Source: Bacilli bacterium (GTDB lineage Bacteria > Bacillota_I > Bacilli_A > RFN20 > CAG-288). From it: a DNA stretch of 64,000 nt. A model generated the notes under the pieces. That model worked only from the letters and a program-made list of their open reading frames with translations. It was not told where the DNA came from and ran no database searches. This document shows positions 26,262-34,318 of the stretch, one piece after another; within the stretch, counting starts at the first letter, position 1, and the number at the start of each line of letters is the position of its first letter. The stretch lies in assembly GCA_022647725.1 (NCBI GenBank), contig JALCLG010000001.1:440931-504930 (forward strand). The letters run 5' to 3'. The translations under genes were made by a program, and so were the position numbers.

Positions 26262-26456
26262 ATGGCTAAGAAAGCTTCTGTCAATAAGGATTTATGCATC
26301 GGCTGCGGTGCCTGCACTGGCGTCTGCCCGAACGTCTTCGTCATTGATGACGATGGCAAGGCCAAGGCTGTCGTCGCTGAGGTTGCTGCCGACGATGAGG
26401 CTGCTGCGGATGAAGCGGCTGCCGGCTGCCCGGTTGGCGCCATCGAAGTTAAGTAA
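26262..26456 (+). CDS. 4Fe-4S ferredoxin
   Basis: A 64-aa acidic electron carrier of the Clostridium/Thermotoga single-cluster type. Cysteines in CIGCGACTGVCP (residues 12-23) and in AGCPVGAI near residue 55 give the four ligands of one [4Fe-4S] cluster. The middle is very acidic and Ala-rich (EVAADDEAAADEAAA). It has its own promoter, a good ribosome site and a terminator, so it is a single-gene transcript. It would serve anaerobic redox enzymes in the cytoplasm. Confidence 0.95.
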   Translation: MAKKASVNKDLCIGCGACTGVCPNVFVIDDDGKAKAVVAEVAADDEAAADEAAAGCPVGAIEVK

Positions 26457-26472
26457 TTAACCAAGAAAAAAA

Positions 26473-26503
26473 GCATCCCTGGCTGAGCCAGGGATGTTTT
26501 TTT
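26473..26503 (+). terminator. Terminator of the ferredoxin gene
   Basis: CATCCCTGGC-tga-GCCAGGGATG followed by seven T. It could also serve the convergent lipoprotein gene. Confidence 0.9.
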
Positions 26504-26518
26504 GTGCTTTCTTTTCGG

Positions 26519-27883
26519 CTAATCCCCGTAGGAATAGGTGCCGTCAGCGGTGGCCTTAGTGGCCACGTTACCGACACTGGAGACGACATCATAGTCTTCT
26601 TGGGCATGGCTGGACAAGAGCCGCAGGTTCTTATCCAGATGTAGGGTCAGGATCACCGAACGGAAGACAGGTTCCTCACTTTGCCTGGCTAACGAGAAGG
26701 AGGCATCGGCCGTAGTGGTGACCATATACTTCCGGTAATCGGAAAGACAATCCAGATTCAGCTTGCCCGACAGAGCATAGCCATTCGTTTCGGAGACTAT
26801 CAGGGTCCCGTCCATGAAGGAATCCGGTTCCATCCGATAAAGGGACGGGGTGGTCAGATCCACGTGGTAGGTCGCAAAATACTGAGGATAGGTGAAACTC
26901 TGAAGGGCGGCGCTGGTAAAGTCAGCTTCGGTAGTGCTGGTGACGGCGTCATCCAAGACCCGCTGATACCCGACCTGGTTATCCGTCAGGGCCATTTTCT
27001 CAGCCATCTTCACATTGCCGCTGTAGGTGATGTTCTCTTTGGTATAGGACGACTCCTTCTTTTCCCACCAAGTCATGGTGGACTGGGTGTTGGTGATGAA
27101 GAAGGCCGTGCTGGTTGCCGTATCCGTGGAAGTGAAGTGTATCTGGGCCTGGCTTTCCAAAAGATGATAGGCGACATAGCCAAGGTAGGTCGCCTTTAGG
27201 CTGCCATTAGCAACTTCTTTGGTGAAATCGACACTGGCATAGTCGGTCCCATAGGTTTTCTGAAAAGCGATAAACTCGGTATTTTCTTTTGTCTTGAACG
27301 AAAGGGAAAGGTCATTGGTGTCAAGCAAAGCAAAGGAATACTTTTTTTCACCATCCGTCAGAATCGTCTTCCCATTGAGAGTGATTTTATCAAGCTGATC
27401 CTCCGCATTAGCCTGCGGAAGAATCTCACCGAGGCTCCCGGTCTGATAGGTTACCGAAGCAGCATAAGGTTCCTTGTCAATCTGCAACGAGGCTTGACCA
27501 AGGGTCGGAGTTTCATTGGTCAACGCAAGCCGGGTGATTGCCTTATGGACTTCCTTGGCTTTGAAGGAGGCATGAAGGGTAACAGCCTCCTTACCCAGCG
27601 TGAAGCGGTACTGACCGCTGGGATTGACGGCAATCTCCTCATTTCCGACAAAAATGCGGTCGGTTTGGGCAAAGTTGCTATTGATCGGTAGGGCCTGAAA
27701 AAGGATTTCCTCACCGGGATAGGCATTTCCGGAAAGGATCTGTAGCGTCCCCAAGTCGGGATTGTCATCCACCAAAACGATGGAATTGCTGGCCGAACTG
27801 TTAGATGAGTTTCCAGTCTTTCCGTGACAGCCCGAAAGCAGCAGAAGACTCAGCACGGTAAGTCCTAAGAGTGTTCTATTCAT
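26519..27883 (-). CDS. lipoprotein of unknown function, 454 aa
   Basis: I start at the ATG 27883 (MNRTLLGLTVLSLLLLSGC), giving a normal lipoprotein signal with LLSGC; an ATG at 27901 would add six residues. After a Ser/Asn linker the protein has beta-rich repeats near residues 45-180 of the type seen in surface proteins (YPGEEILFQA, VTLHASFKAKEV) and an undefined C-terminal half. It is divergent from another large lipoprotein. A TATAAT stands only 7 bp before the ATG, so the mRNA may be leaderless. Function unknown; probably cell-surface. Confidence 0.82.
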   Translation of the reverse strand: MNRTLLGLTVLSLLLLSGCHGKTGNSSNSSASNSIVLVDDNPDLGTLQILSGNAYPGEEILFQALPINSNFAQTDRIFVGNEEIAVNPSGQYRFTLGKEAVTLHASFKAKEVHKAITRLALTNETPTLGQASLQIDKEPYAASVTYQTGSLGEILPQANAEDQLDKITLNGKTILTDGEKKYSFALLDTNDLSLSFKTKENTEFIAFQKTYGTDYASVDFTKEVANGSLKATYLGYVAYHLLESQAQIHFTSTDTATSTAFFITNTQSTMTWWEKKESSYTKENITYSGNVKMAEKMALTDNQVGYQRVLDDAVTSTTEADFTSAALQSFTYPQYFATYHVDLTTPSLYRMEPDSFMDGTLIVSETNGYALSGKLNLDCLSDYRKYMVTTTADASFSLARQSEEPVFRSVILTLHLDKNLRLLSSHAQEDYDVVSSVGNVATKATADGTYSYGD

Positions 27884-28032
27884 AGCATGAATTATAGTCA
27901 ATCTTCATGAAAATGGAATAGGAAAATTCGGTTAACTCTCCAAACTATTTCACCTTTCCTTAGTTAAAGGCTTTAACTATTGCATTCGAAGACCTCCAAG
28001 CATAAAGTCGTGGGATAAAGGAGAAGATAAAG

Positions 28033-30105
28033 ATGAAAAAAAGTAGAACGTTTACAATGTTAGCTTTAGTTTCAGTGGTTTCCATGTCAGGCTGCGGAAA
28101 AACAACCTCGGCGGCTATCTCTGCCAGTACCGTTCAGATTGAAAATGCACTGATTGAAATTGCAACCGATGGCCATGGTGTTCTCAGCCTCAGCTCATCG
28201 GATTCATCAATGGCCTCTACCGGTGGCAAGGTTGCCCTGGGAGCCACCATTACCGTGACGGCAACCGCGGATGAAGGCTATGTGCTTTCGACCTTGATGG
28301 TCAATGGCACGGATATTGCCTCTACTAAGACCTTTACGGCCACAACGGCGACGAACTATATTGTTTCGGCCTCCTTCAGCAAGACCAGCGGCGATACCCT
28401 CATCAAGCTGACCGGCGCGACCGGCGTTGAAGTGGGTAAGACAACTAAGCTCTCCTCGCATGTCTATGGTCCGGATGCCAACCTGGTCTATACCTCCAGC
28501 GATAACAAGATTGCTACGATTGATCAAAACGGCGTCGTCACCGGTGTGACCCCTGGCTTCGTCACCCTGACGGCAACCTCTGCCTTGTCGACGGCGACCA
28601 ATCCGTTATCCGCTTCTTTCACTCTCTTTGTGGAACCTTCCTATGTGGTCCCGATGGTCAGTTCCATGCAAGGCTATGACTATGCCAATGGCGTTTCCTT
28701 CCCGGGAAAGCTTTCCCTGATGTTAGGTGCTCCGGCGGATGATACCACCGAAGAGGAAGGCACTCTTTCCATTGACTATGCCTTAGCTCTGAAGAATACG
28801 GTCCACACGTTAGCAAACGGCTCCACCTTTACCCTTCCCAGCATCAACCTTTCTCTGGTTCCTCCGACAAGCATGTCGCCATTAACGTATATGCTGTTGG
28901 CCAACTTCGGCTTCTGCCGAAGTGACTTTGTCGGCTATGATCTGAATTTTGCTTCTTTGGATTGCTCCGCCCCGGTCTTCTATTCTCAGCAGTCGGTTGC
29001 CTCTGCCACCGACAGCACGACCAAGGTCAAAGGACAATACGGCATCTACTCCAAGATCAATCTGGCCTCGGCCGTATCCAGTTCTTCCGTGAGTGTCTCC
29101 GGCTTAATCGCTGCTGCCCTGAATTACAACGTTCCGGCTATTGTCAGTGATCCTTCCAGCTTTCTTGCTACCGCAGGACAGACTCTCAATGCCGCTTTGA
29201 CCTACTCCACGGATGCCAGCGAAGGCATTTCAGTGAAGCCGGCCGTCATCACCAAGCTGAATGAAGCCCTGGTCAAGGCTGTGGACAGCATCAAGAATTC
29301 GACCACGCTGAATCAGGCCTTAGCCGCCATCTTAAGTCAGGTAATTCCGACGAACATCACCGATATCCGCTTCAAGGTTGTCAACTCCAATACCAACGAA
29401 TTCCAAAGTCTTTCTCTCGTGGTCACAGCCAGCGGAAAGAATTCCGATGATAATGTTGTCACCTATCATCCTTTAAGCTATTCATTAACGAAGCCGACTG
29501 CCTTAGCCGAAGACTACTTCGAAACCCTGGAAAAGGAATTCCAGGTCTGCGACAGCGATGTCGCGCTTGTCAATGATCTGAAGACGAAGGAAGCACCGCT
29601 TTATCAGACTGTAAAAGCCTATGGCAACGATCTCTACGATACTCTCAACTTCTCCAAGACCTTTGCCAGCGACGTCAAGACCTATAATGCCTTCTATAAC
29701 ACAACTCTCCCGAACATCGTCAACAAGCCTTTGATTCCGGATCGTCGGGATTCCAGCGGCGGCATTGACTTTGTCTATGGTCCTTATGAGATCTTCCAGG
29801 TCTCCAATCAAGATGGCTATGTCTTACGGGATGGCTATGCTCCCAAAGCCGGCGAGAGCCTGACCTTAAGTGCGATCTCGGCCGTCGGCATCGATGATAC
29901 GACGACCTTCACCGCTCCGACAGACTATGACATCACCTTCACGGCTCCGACAGGCGAAACCAAGGATGACTACTTCACCCTTGCGGACAATGTCCTCACC
30001 ATCAAGAAGCTTCCCGCCGCAACCGATAAGAACCGTACCATCACCATCAAGCCGAAAGCCGTCGACGGCTATAAGCAGGTCAGCTACAAGCTGACTCTCA
30101 ACTAG
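28033..30105 (+). CDS. large surface lipoprotein with Big_2-like domain
   Basis: A 690-aa protein with a lipoprotein signal (VSMSGCGKTT). Residues about 45-118 look like a bacterial repeat domain found in InlB-like surface proteins (GATITVTATADEGYVLSTLMVNG). Residues about 125-200 are a Big_2 immunoglobulin-like domain (LTGATGVEVGKTTKLSSHVYGPD, SSDNKIATIDQNGVVTGVTPGFVTLTATS). The remaining 480 residues are not recognised and end in another beta-rich segment. Ribosome site AAAGGAG is 9 nt ahead. It would be displayed outside the cell, perhaps for adhesion or binding. Divergent from the 454-aa lipoprotein. Confidence 0.88.
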   Translation: MKKSRTFTMLALVSVVSMSGCGKTTSAAISASTVQIENALIEIATDGHGVLSLSSSDSSMASTGGKVALGATITVTATADEGYVLSTLMVNGTDIASTKTFTATTATNYIVSASFSKTSGDTLIKLTGATGVEVGKTTKLSSHVYGPDANLVYTSSDNKIATIDQNGVVTGVTPGFVTLTATSALSTATNPLSASFTLFVEPSYVVPMVSSMQGYDYANGVSFPGKLSLMLGAPADDTTEEEGTLSIDYALALKNTVHTLANGSTFTLPSINLSLVPPTSMSPLTYMLLANFGFCRSDFVGYDLNFASLDCSAPVFYSQQSVASATDSTTKVKGQYGIYSKINLASAVSSSSVSVSGLIAAALNYNVPAIVSDPSSFLATAGQTLNAALTYSTDASEGISVKPAVITKLNEALVKAVDSIKNSTTLNQALAAILSQVIPTNITDIRFKVVNSNTNEFQSLSLVVTASGKNSDDNVVTYHPLSYSLTKPTALAEDYFETLEKEFQVCDSDVALVNDLKTKEAPLYQTVKAYGNDLYDTLNFSKTFASDVKTYNAFYNTTLPNIVNKPLIPDRRDSSGGIDFVYGPYEIFQVSNQDGYVLRDGYAPKAGESLTLSAISAVGIDDTTTFTAPTDYDITFTAPTGETKDDYFTLADNVLTIKKLPAATDKNRTITIKPKAVDGYKQVSYKLTLN

Positions 30106-30126
30106 CTGACGGCCTAACCTCAGCTG

Positions 30127-30177
30127 AAAAAGGATTGCCTGCTCCTAGCGTTTGCTAGGGACAGGCAATCCTTTTTA
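30127..30177 (+). terminator. Strong terminator after the Big_2 lipoprotein gene
   Basis: AAAAAGGATTGCCTG...CAGGCAATCCTTTTT with an inner stem CCTAGC/GCTAGG. Confidence 0.9.
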
Positions 30178-30234
30178 GGTACAGGAATAATCTATTTTCG
30201 GAAATAGTCGACGTCATGGCCTTACCGAATCATC

Positions 30235-30537
30235 TCACTGCGCCTGGCTTTCGCCAATTCCCCATGAGGGACGGAACTTCAAGACAGGAACGCGGTCCTC
30301 GGAGTTGACAACCAGGTTGCTTTTTTCAATGCCCTCCAAAGGAAGGATTTTAGCTTCGATAAAGAAGAGAAGGAAGTTCCAAGATAAACGCTTAGACTCT
30401 GGCAAGGCAAACGTCTTTCCTTTTTCAAATTCAATGGTCTGAAGAAGGGAAAGAATAGCTGGGGAGGACAGTGGACTTCCGTTCAATGATTCCCAGAAAT
30501 CGAGTATATCAAAACCGGATTTTGCTTTTAATTGCAC
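30235..30537 (-). CDS. hypothetical protein, 100 aa
   Basis: An ORF with a GTG start (30537) and no visible ribosome site. The composition (LSWNFLLFFIEAKILPLEG, VVNSEDRVPVLKFRPSW) is protein-like and the region between two transcription units is otherwise unused, but no family is recognised. It could also be a remnant of a longer gene. Low confidence. Confidence 0.35.
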   Translation of the reverse strand: MQLKAKSGFDILDFWESLNGSPLSSPAILSLLQTIEFEKGKTFALPESKRLSWNFLLFFIEAKILPLEGIEKSNLVVNSEDRVPVLKFRPSWGIGESQAQ

Positions 30538-30615
30538 ATTTTAGTATGAAAAATATGCCATTCAAGTTTGAAATAGGCAAACGGAAAAAGAAAAGCCTGG
30601 CTGAGCCAGGCTGAC

Positions 30616-31395
30616 TTATTCGGCTTCGTAGTCGTCTTTGACGAAGGTGTTGCTGGCTTTGGCCAGGCGGCATTCCTCCATCATCTTCTTGACCTGATCG
30701 GCAGGAATCTCCTGATATTTGCCTAAGGGCAATCGGCCGAGAAGCAGATCACCGATCCGGACACGGGTCAAGGACTGGACCGGATGGCCTAAGGTCTCCA
30801 TCATATGACGGATCTCGCGCTTCTTGCCTTCGCGGATGGTGATGGAAAGAAGACAGGTATCGTCATCACAGTCAAGGATCTTGGCCTTCGCCGGCTGAGC
30901 GGTATAGCCTTCGCGGGTGATATAAAGCCCTTTGGCCAAACGCTGAACCTCATCGCCGTTCAACGGATACTTGCCCCGGACGACATACTCCTTTTCCGGA
31001 GCCGAACTGGGATGGGTGATCAGATTGGCGAACTCGCCGTCGTTGGTTAAGAGAATCAAGCCGGTTGAATTGTGATCCAACCGTCCGACGGGGAAGACCC
31101 GGCCATAGGACTGTGGAATCAGATCCAGAACGGTAGGTCTGCCTTCGGGATCCATGGCGGTGGAGACATAGTCCAAAGGCTTATTGAGCATCAGATAGAC
31201 ATTGGCTTTCTTTTCGGGAGCCGCGACCAAAACGCCATCGACCTTGATTTCATCCGTGATCAGGCATTTGAAGCCCTGCTCCGTGACGGGATTGCCGTTG
31301 ACGGTGATCTTGCCTTCACTTAAAAGCTCTTCCGCTTTGCGGCGGGAGCAATATCCGAGCTCGCTGAGGATCTTCTGTATTCTTTCTTTTTCCAT
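30616..31395 (-). CDS. rluB: 23S rRNA pseudouridine synthase, RluB family
   Basis: A 259-aa enzyme that isomerises a uridine in 23S rRNA (position 2605 in E. coli numbering for this family) to pseudouridine. It has an N-terminal S4 RNA-binding domain (residues 1-60, RIQKILSELGYCSRRKAEELLSEGKITVNG) and the RsuA-type catalytic domain with VGRLDHNSTGLILLTNDG (catalytic Asp of GRLD) and REGKKREIRHM near the C-terminus. Length matches the family. It stands alone, downstream of the tRNA-Met/Ile2 transcript on the same strand. Confidence 0.93.
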   Translation of the reverse strand: MEKERIQKILSELGYCSRRKAEELLSEGKITVNGNPVTEQGFKCLITDEIKVDGVLVAAPEKKANVYLMLNKPLDYVSTAMDPEGRPTVLDLIPQSYGRVFPVGRLDHNSTGLILLTNDGEFANLITHPSSAPEKEYVVRGKYPLNGDEVQRLAKGLYITREGYTAQPAKAKILDCDDDTCLLSITIREGKKREIRHMMETLGHPVQSLTRVRIGDLLLGRLPLGKYQEIPADQVKKMMEECRLAKASNTFVKDDYEAE

Positions 31396-31443
31396 AGTAA
31401 CGTTATTCTACTCTTTTCTAAGGGATCCTTCTCCCTTTAGGAT

Positions 31444-31467
31444 AAAAAAAGCCCCGAAACCGGGGTT
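31444..31467 (-). terminator. Terminator of the tRNA-Met/tRNA-Ile2 transcript
   Basis: CCCCG-gttt-CGGGG followed by CTTTTTTT on the minus strand. Confidence 0.88.
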
Positions 31468-31477
31468 AAGAACTCAA

Positions 31478-31553
31478 TGGTGGACCAAGCAGGATTCGGA
31501 CCTGCAACGACGCGATTATGGGTCGCGGACTCTGACCATTGAGCTATTGGTCC
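31478..31553 (-). tRNA. tRNA with CAT anticodon, probably tRNA-Ile2 (lysidine type)
   Basis: 76 nt with encoded CCA. Acceptor GGACCAA/TTGGTCC, anticodon loop CCCATAA (CAT). The GGACC acceptor and the ATAA side of the loop fit tRNA-Ile2, whose C34 is modified by TilS, rather than elongator Met (the neighbour). It is not initiator Met, which has a 1-72 mismatch. T-loop TCCGAAT (C55). Confidence 0.88.
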
Positions 31554-31557
31554 GCAA

Positions 31558-31633
31558 TGGTGGCTGTGAGGGGCATCGGACCCTTGACATATCGGGTATG
31601 AACCGACCGCTCTACCAACTGAGCTACACAGCC
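31558..31633 (-). tRNA. tRNA-Met(CAT), elongator type
   Basis: 76 nt with encoded CCA. Acceptor GGCTGTG/CACAGCC, D-arm GCTC/GAGC, anticodon loop TTCATAC as in elongator Met. T-loop TCCGATG (C55). The T-stem has one A-C mismatch (AAGGG/CCCCT). 4 bp ahead of tRNA-Ile2 on the same strand. Confidence 0.92.
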
Positions 31634-31673
31634 ATAAAGGCGAGATAAATTGTACGTGAAACGGCGACTAAAA

Positions 31674-32564
31674 TCAAGTCTTATCGTGCGAAGTTGATGG
31701 CTGGTCGCTGACTTTCTTAGCCTGACGGGCAAAATACTTCTCGTAGGAATGCTTGCAGTAGTGAGGATGCCTGTCCTTTTCCGGGACGCTGGGAATCGTA
31801 AAGCGGTAGGCACCATGGACCTTCCAACGATGGAAGAGACCGATGGCGATGGCATCCTTGGGGCAGTACATCGCACACCTTTGACACATCAGACAATGCT
31901 TGGAGAAGGCAATATCCCCGTTCTTATCGAGATAAATATTCCCGACAGGGCAGCGATTAAGACAGAGAAGACAGCGACTGCATTTGTCCTTGTCAGCCTT
32001 GTAGAACTTGCCGTTGAACCTCCCACCCCAGTACTCAATCCGGAAGAGGAAGGAAATCAAAGGCCCGAAAAAGAAATGGGAAAGCTTCACGGGCTTGTGA
32101 TCGATCACGCTCTGACTGTCGATGGGAACAACGGCTTTGGCCGTCTCCAGCATCTTCGTGGCCATGGTTTCCGTATGACGGAAGACCAGGCAGTATGGCA
32201 TCAGATAATGGAACTCCTCTTTCAGATGGTAGTTCCGGCGCCGTAAGATCCCAATCAGCTTTCCGGAGGAGGCATTGTTGAGGGCCAGGCCTTCGCCGGA
32301 GGTCTTGACGATGAAATAGTCGATCGGCTTACTGGCTTTGGAAAGCTTCTTGAAATACTGGAGGACAAACCACGGCGCATTGAAGGCATAGATAGGATAG
32401 AAGATGCCGATATAGTCAAAGAAGCTGGGATCGGTCTCTAAGGGTCCTTCTTCCAGGGAGTGGACATAGACCTGCAGTCCGGCCTTGCGAAAGGAAGCCT
32501 CGTAGAGCGAGACAAGACGTCTTGTATTTCCGGTGCCGGAGAAATAGAGAAAGAGAGCAGTCAT
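31674..32564 (-). CDS. EFR1 family ferrodoxin (flavodoxin plus two 4Fe-4S)
   Basis: A 296-aa cytoplasmic redox protein. Residues 1-160 are a flavodoxin-like domain with an FMN phosphate loop (YFSGTGNTRRL). Residues about 190-250 contain two 4Fe-4S motifs (CSRCLLCLNRCPVGNIY and CLMCQRCAMYCPKDAI). This EFR1 arrangement is common in anaerobic Bacillota; the electron partners are not known. The ATG lies just after the stop of the epimerase-like gene (3-bp gap), so the two are in one operon. Confidence 0.9.
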   Translation of the reverse strand: MTALFLYFSGTGNTRRLVSLYEASFRKAGLQVYVHSLEEGPLETDPSFFDYIGIFYPIYAFNAPWFVLQYFKKLSKASKPIDYFIVKTSGEGLALNNASSGKLIGILRRRNYHLKEEFHYLMPYCLVFRHTETMATKMLETAKAVVPIDSQSVIDHKPVKLSHFFFGPLISFLFRIEYWGGRFNGKFYKADKDKCSRCLLCLNRCPVGNIYLDKNGDIAFSKHCLMCQRCAMYCPKDAIAIGLFHRWKVHGAYRFTIPSVPEKDRHPHYCKHSYEKYFARQAKKVSDQPSTSHDKT

Positions 32565-32567
32565 CGG

Positions 32568-34118
32568 TTATTTGATCTTCGGCTGATACTGGTCATCAAA
32601 ATAATAGACACGGTTCTCATCAAGGTCATGGGAATCATAGTAGACATCGGCTAAGACCTTATCCTTCTTGGCTAAGCGGTCATAGTCCCAGACATTCTGG
32701 GTGTAGAGGGGATTGTTCCAGTGTCCACCCCGTAAGATGGTATAAGGCCGGGCAGTAAAGACTTGGCCGTCGGCATCCTTCCACTGAACCTTCGAATAGA
32801 CATCACCCTGAGTGAAGGATTCAGCTAAACATTCGCCGCCATGACGGCTAGCAACTTTCTTCAGGTCATCCAGCGTGATATTGCGGTCATCCTTCTTGTC
32901 GTCAAAGCCGAGATCGACCAGATGGGCTTTGCCCTCATCCCTTAAGGCATCATAGTCAATCGGGTTGCCCTGACTGTCCTGGCCTTTGCTCAGCAACGGG
33001 AACTTCGCCCAGTCCGTCGGCAAGGCATCATAGCGTTCCTCAGAGTAGAAGAAAGCAATGAGCAGCTCCTTCTCGCCATGCTTTTTCCAGTAGAGCGGGG
33101 ATAAGGAATCCTTCAAAGGCTTGGAGAGAGCAACCTTCCGGGTCAGCTTGTTCGTTAACAGTCCGCCCAGACGGTAGTAAGGATACATCCGTCCGATCTC
33201 CTTGAAGAAGTCCTTGGCGTTGTCTCTTTGATAATGGAAGATATCATCCAGAACATGGCCATCCGTAAACCACATGCCATGGAAGTTGCGGATGCAGTTA
33301 TCCTTCGGCTGGAAGATACGACGGGTATCCTTCCCTAAGAGACGGAAGCCGTAATCATAGGTATCGTAGCCGGTAATCCGGTTGGCTCGGCCGCCGCCGA
33401 TGTTATAGACCTTCCGCCAAAAGCTTTGATCCAGAAGATGACGGCTGTCGCGCATGATGAGTTCGCGTAAAAGATAGGCCGTATCCCGGTCCGAAGCCCA
33501 TTCCAAAGGCGCATTGAAGCAGGTATGGAACATCAGGCCTCCCGACATATTCTTCGCCATCAGTTCATGATAAATGACGGCCGTCTCCCGTAAGATGACC
33601 CACGAGGGAATCGACGACTCCATCAGTTCGAACTCGACCCGGATCTTGGAAAGAGAGTAGATATCGTAGGCCGATGAGATCACCGGATCGCCGACCCGGC
33701 CGAAGGGATGCTTCTCGGTGCGGTTGCCATAGACGGCCACACTGGAGAAATCGATCAGTTTCGGGCTGTCCTTGCCAAGGCTCTCCAACAGCTTGACCAG
33801 CTTCTTGGCACCCAGCTCATTGACGTTGACGGCTGCCTGCGGATACATCTCCGACTTCGGCGGGATGAGAGCGGCCAGATTGAGAACATAGTCGGCGCCG
33901 GTCACCAGCTGGGTTAAAGCCTTGTCGTCCAGGATATCCCCGGAAATAAGACGAATCGGAGTCCACTCCTTCTTCAGTTCTTTCCTGACTTCTTTGTCTA
34001 GGACACTGTTGGACTGAACCAAAAGACGCATTTCATCGACATGTCTGCCTTCCTCTAACATCTCATGGACAAACGCCTTCCCAATGGTTCCCGTCCCCCC
34101 TAAAAGTGCAATTTTCAT
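32568..34118 (-). CDS. NAD-dependent epimerase/dehydratase with extra C-terminal domain
   Basis: A 516-aa protein. Residues 1-320 are an extended short-chain dehydrogenase: a Rossmann glycine motif MKIALLGGTGTIG, a VLNLAALIPPKSE segment, an SVAVYGNR strand and YSLSKIRVE, corresponding to the active-site YxxxK. Residues 330-516 form an extra domain (YPYYRLGGL, KHGEKELLIAFFYSE, RPYTILRGGHWNNPLY) that I do not recognise. Such proteins are annotated as nucleoside-diphosphate-sugar epimerases, but the substrate is open. It precedes EFR1 on the same strand, so the pair may act in one redox reaction. Confidence 0.82.
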   Translation of the reverse strand: MKIALLGGTGTIGKAFVHEMLEEGRHVDEMRLLVQSNSVLDKEVRKELKKEWTPIRLISGDILDDKALTQLVTGADYVLNLAALIPPKSEMYPQAAVNVNELGAKKLVKLLESLGKDSPKLIDFSSVAVYGNRTEKHPFGRVGDPVISSAYDIYSLSKIRVEFELMESSIPSWVILRETAVIYHELMAKNMSGGLMFHTCFNAPLEWASDRDTAYLLRELIMRDSRHLLDQSFWRKVYNIGGGRANRITGYDTYDYGFRLLGKDTRRIFQPKDNCIRNFHGMWFTDGHVLDDIFHYQRDNAKDFFKEIGRMYPYYRLGGLLTNKLTRKVALSKPLKDSLSPLYWKKHGEKELLIAFFYSEERYDALPTDWAKFPLLSKGQDSQGNPIDYDALRDEGKAHLVDLGFDDKKDDRNITLDDLKKVASRHGGECLAESFTQGDVYSKVQWKDADGQVFTARPYTILRGGHWNNPLYTQNVWDYDRLAKKDKVLADVYYDSHDLDENRVYYFDDQYQPKIK

Positions 34119-34194
34119 AGTTGTGAATTGTTATCCTCGATAGGTTTATTCTACTGATATTGTCGTCATAAAGCAAATAACTGTCGAGGATTAT

Positions 34195-34221
34195 CCCGTA
34201 AGGGCTTTCATCCCTTACGGG
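34195..34221. promoter_or_regulatory. Perfect 10-bp hairpin between the epimerase gene and glnN
   Basis: CCCGTAAGGG-ctttcat-CCCTTACGGG, about 100 bp before glnN and 77 bp before the divergent epimerase gene. It has no T run, so it is not a simple terminator. It may be an operator or a leader hairpin for nitrogen control of glnN. Confidence 0.5.
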
Positions 34222-34318
34222 ACGGAAGTTGCGCTGCTTTTTGTTTACTTTTGCGGGAAAAAGGGTATCTTCGTATATGTTATTTGCTGTCGGGCCAGAA
34301 AAAAGGGAGGAAACGAGT

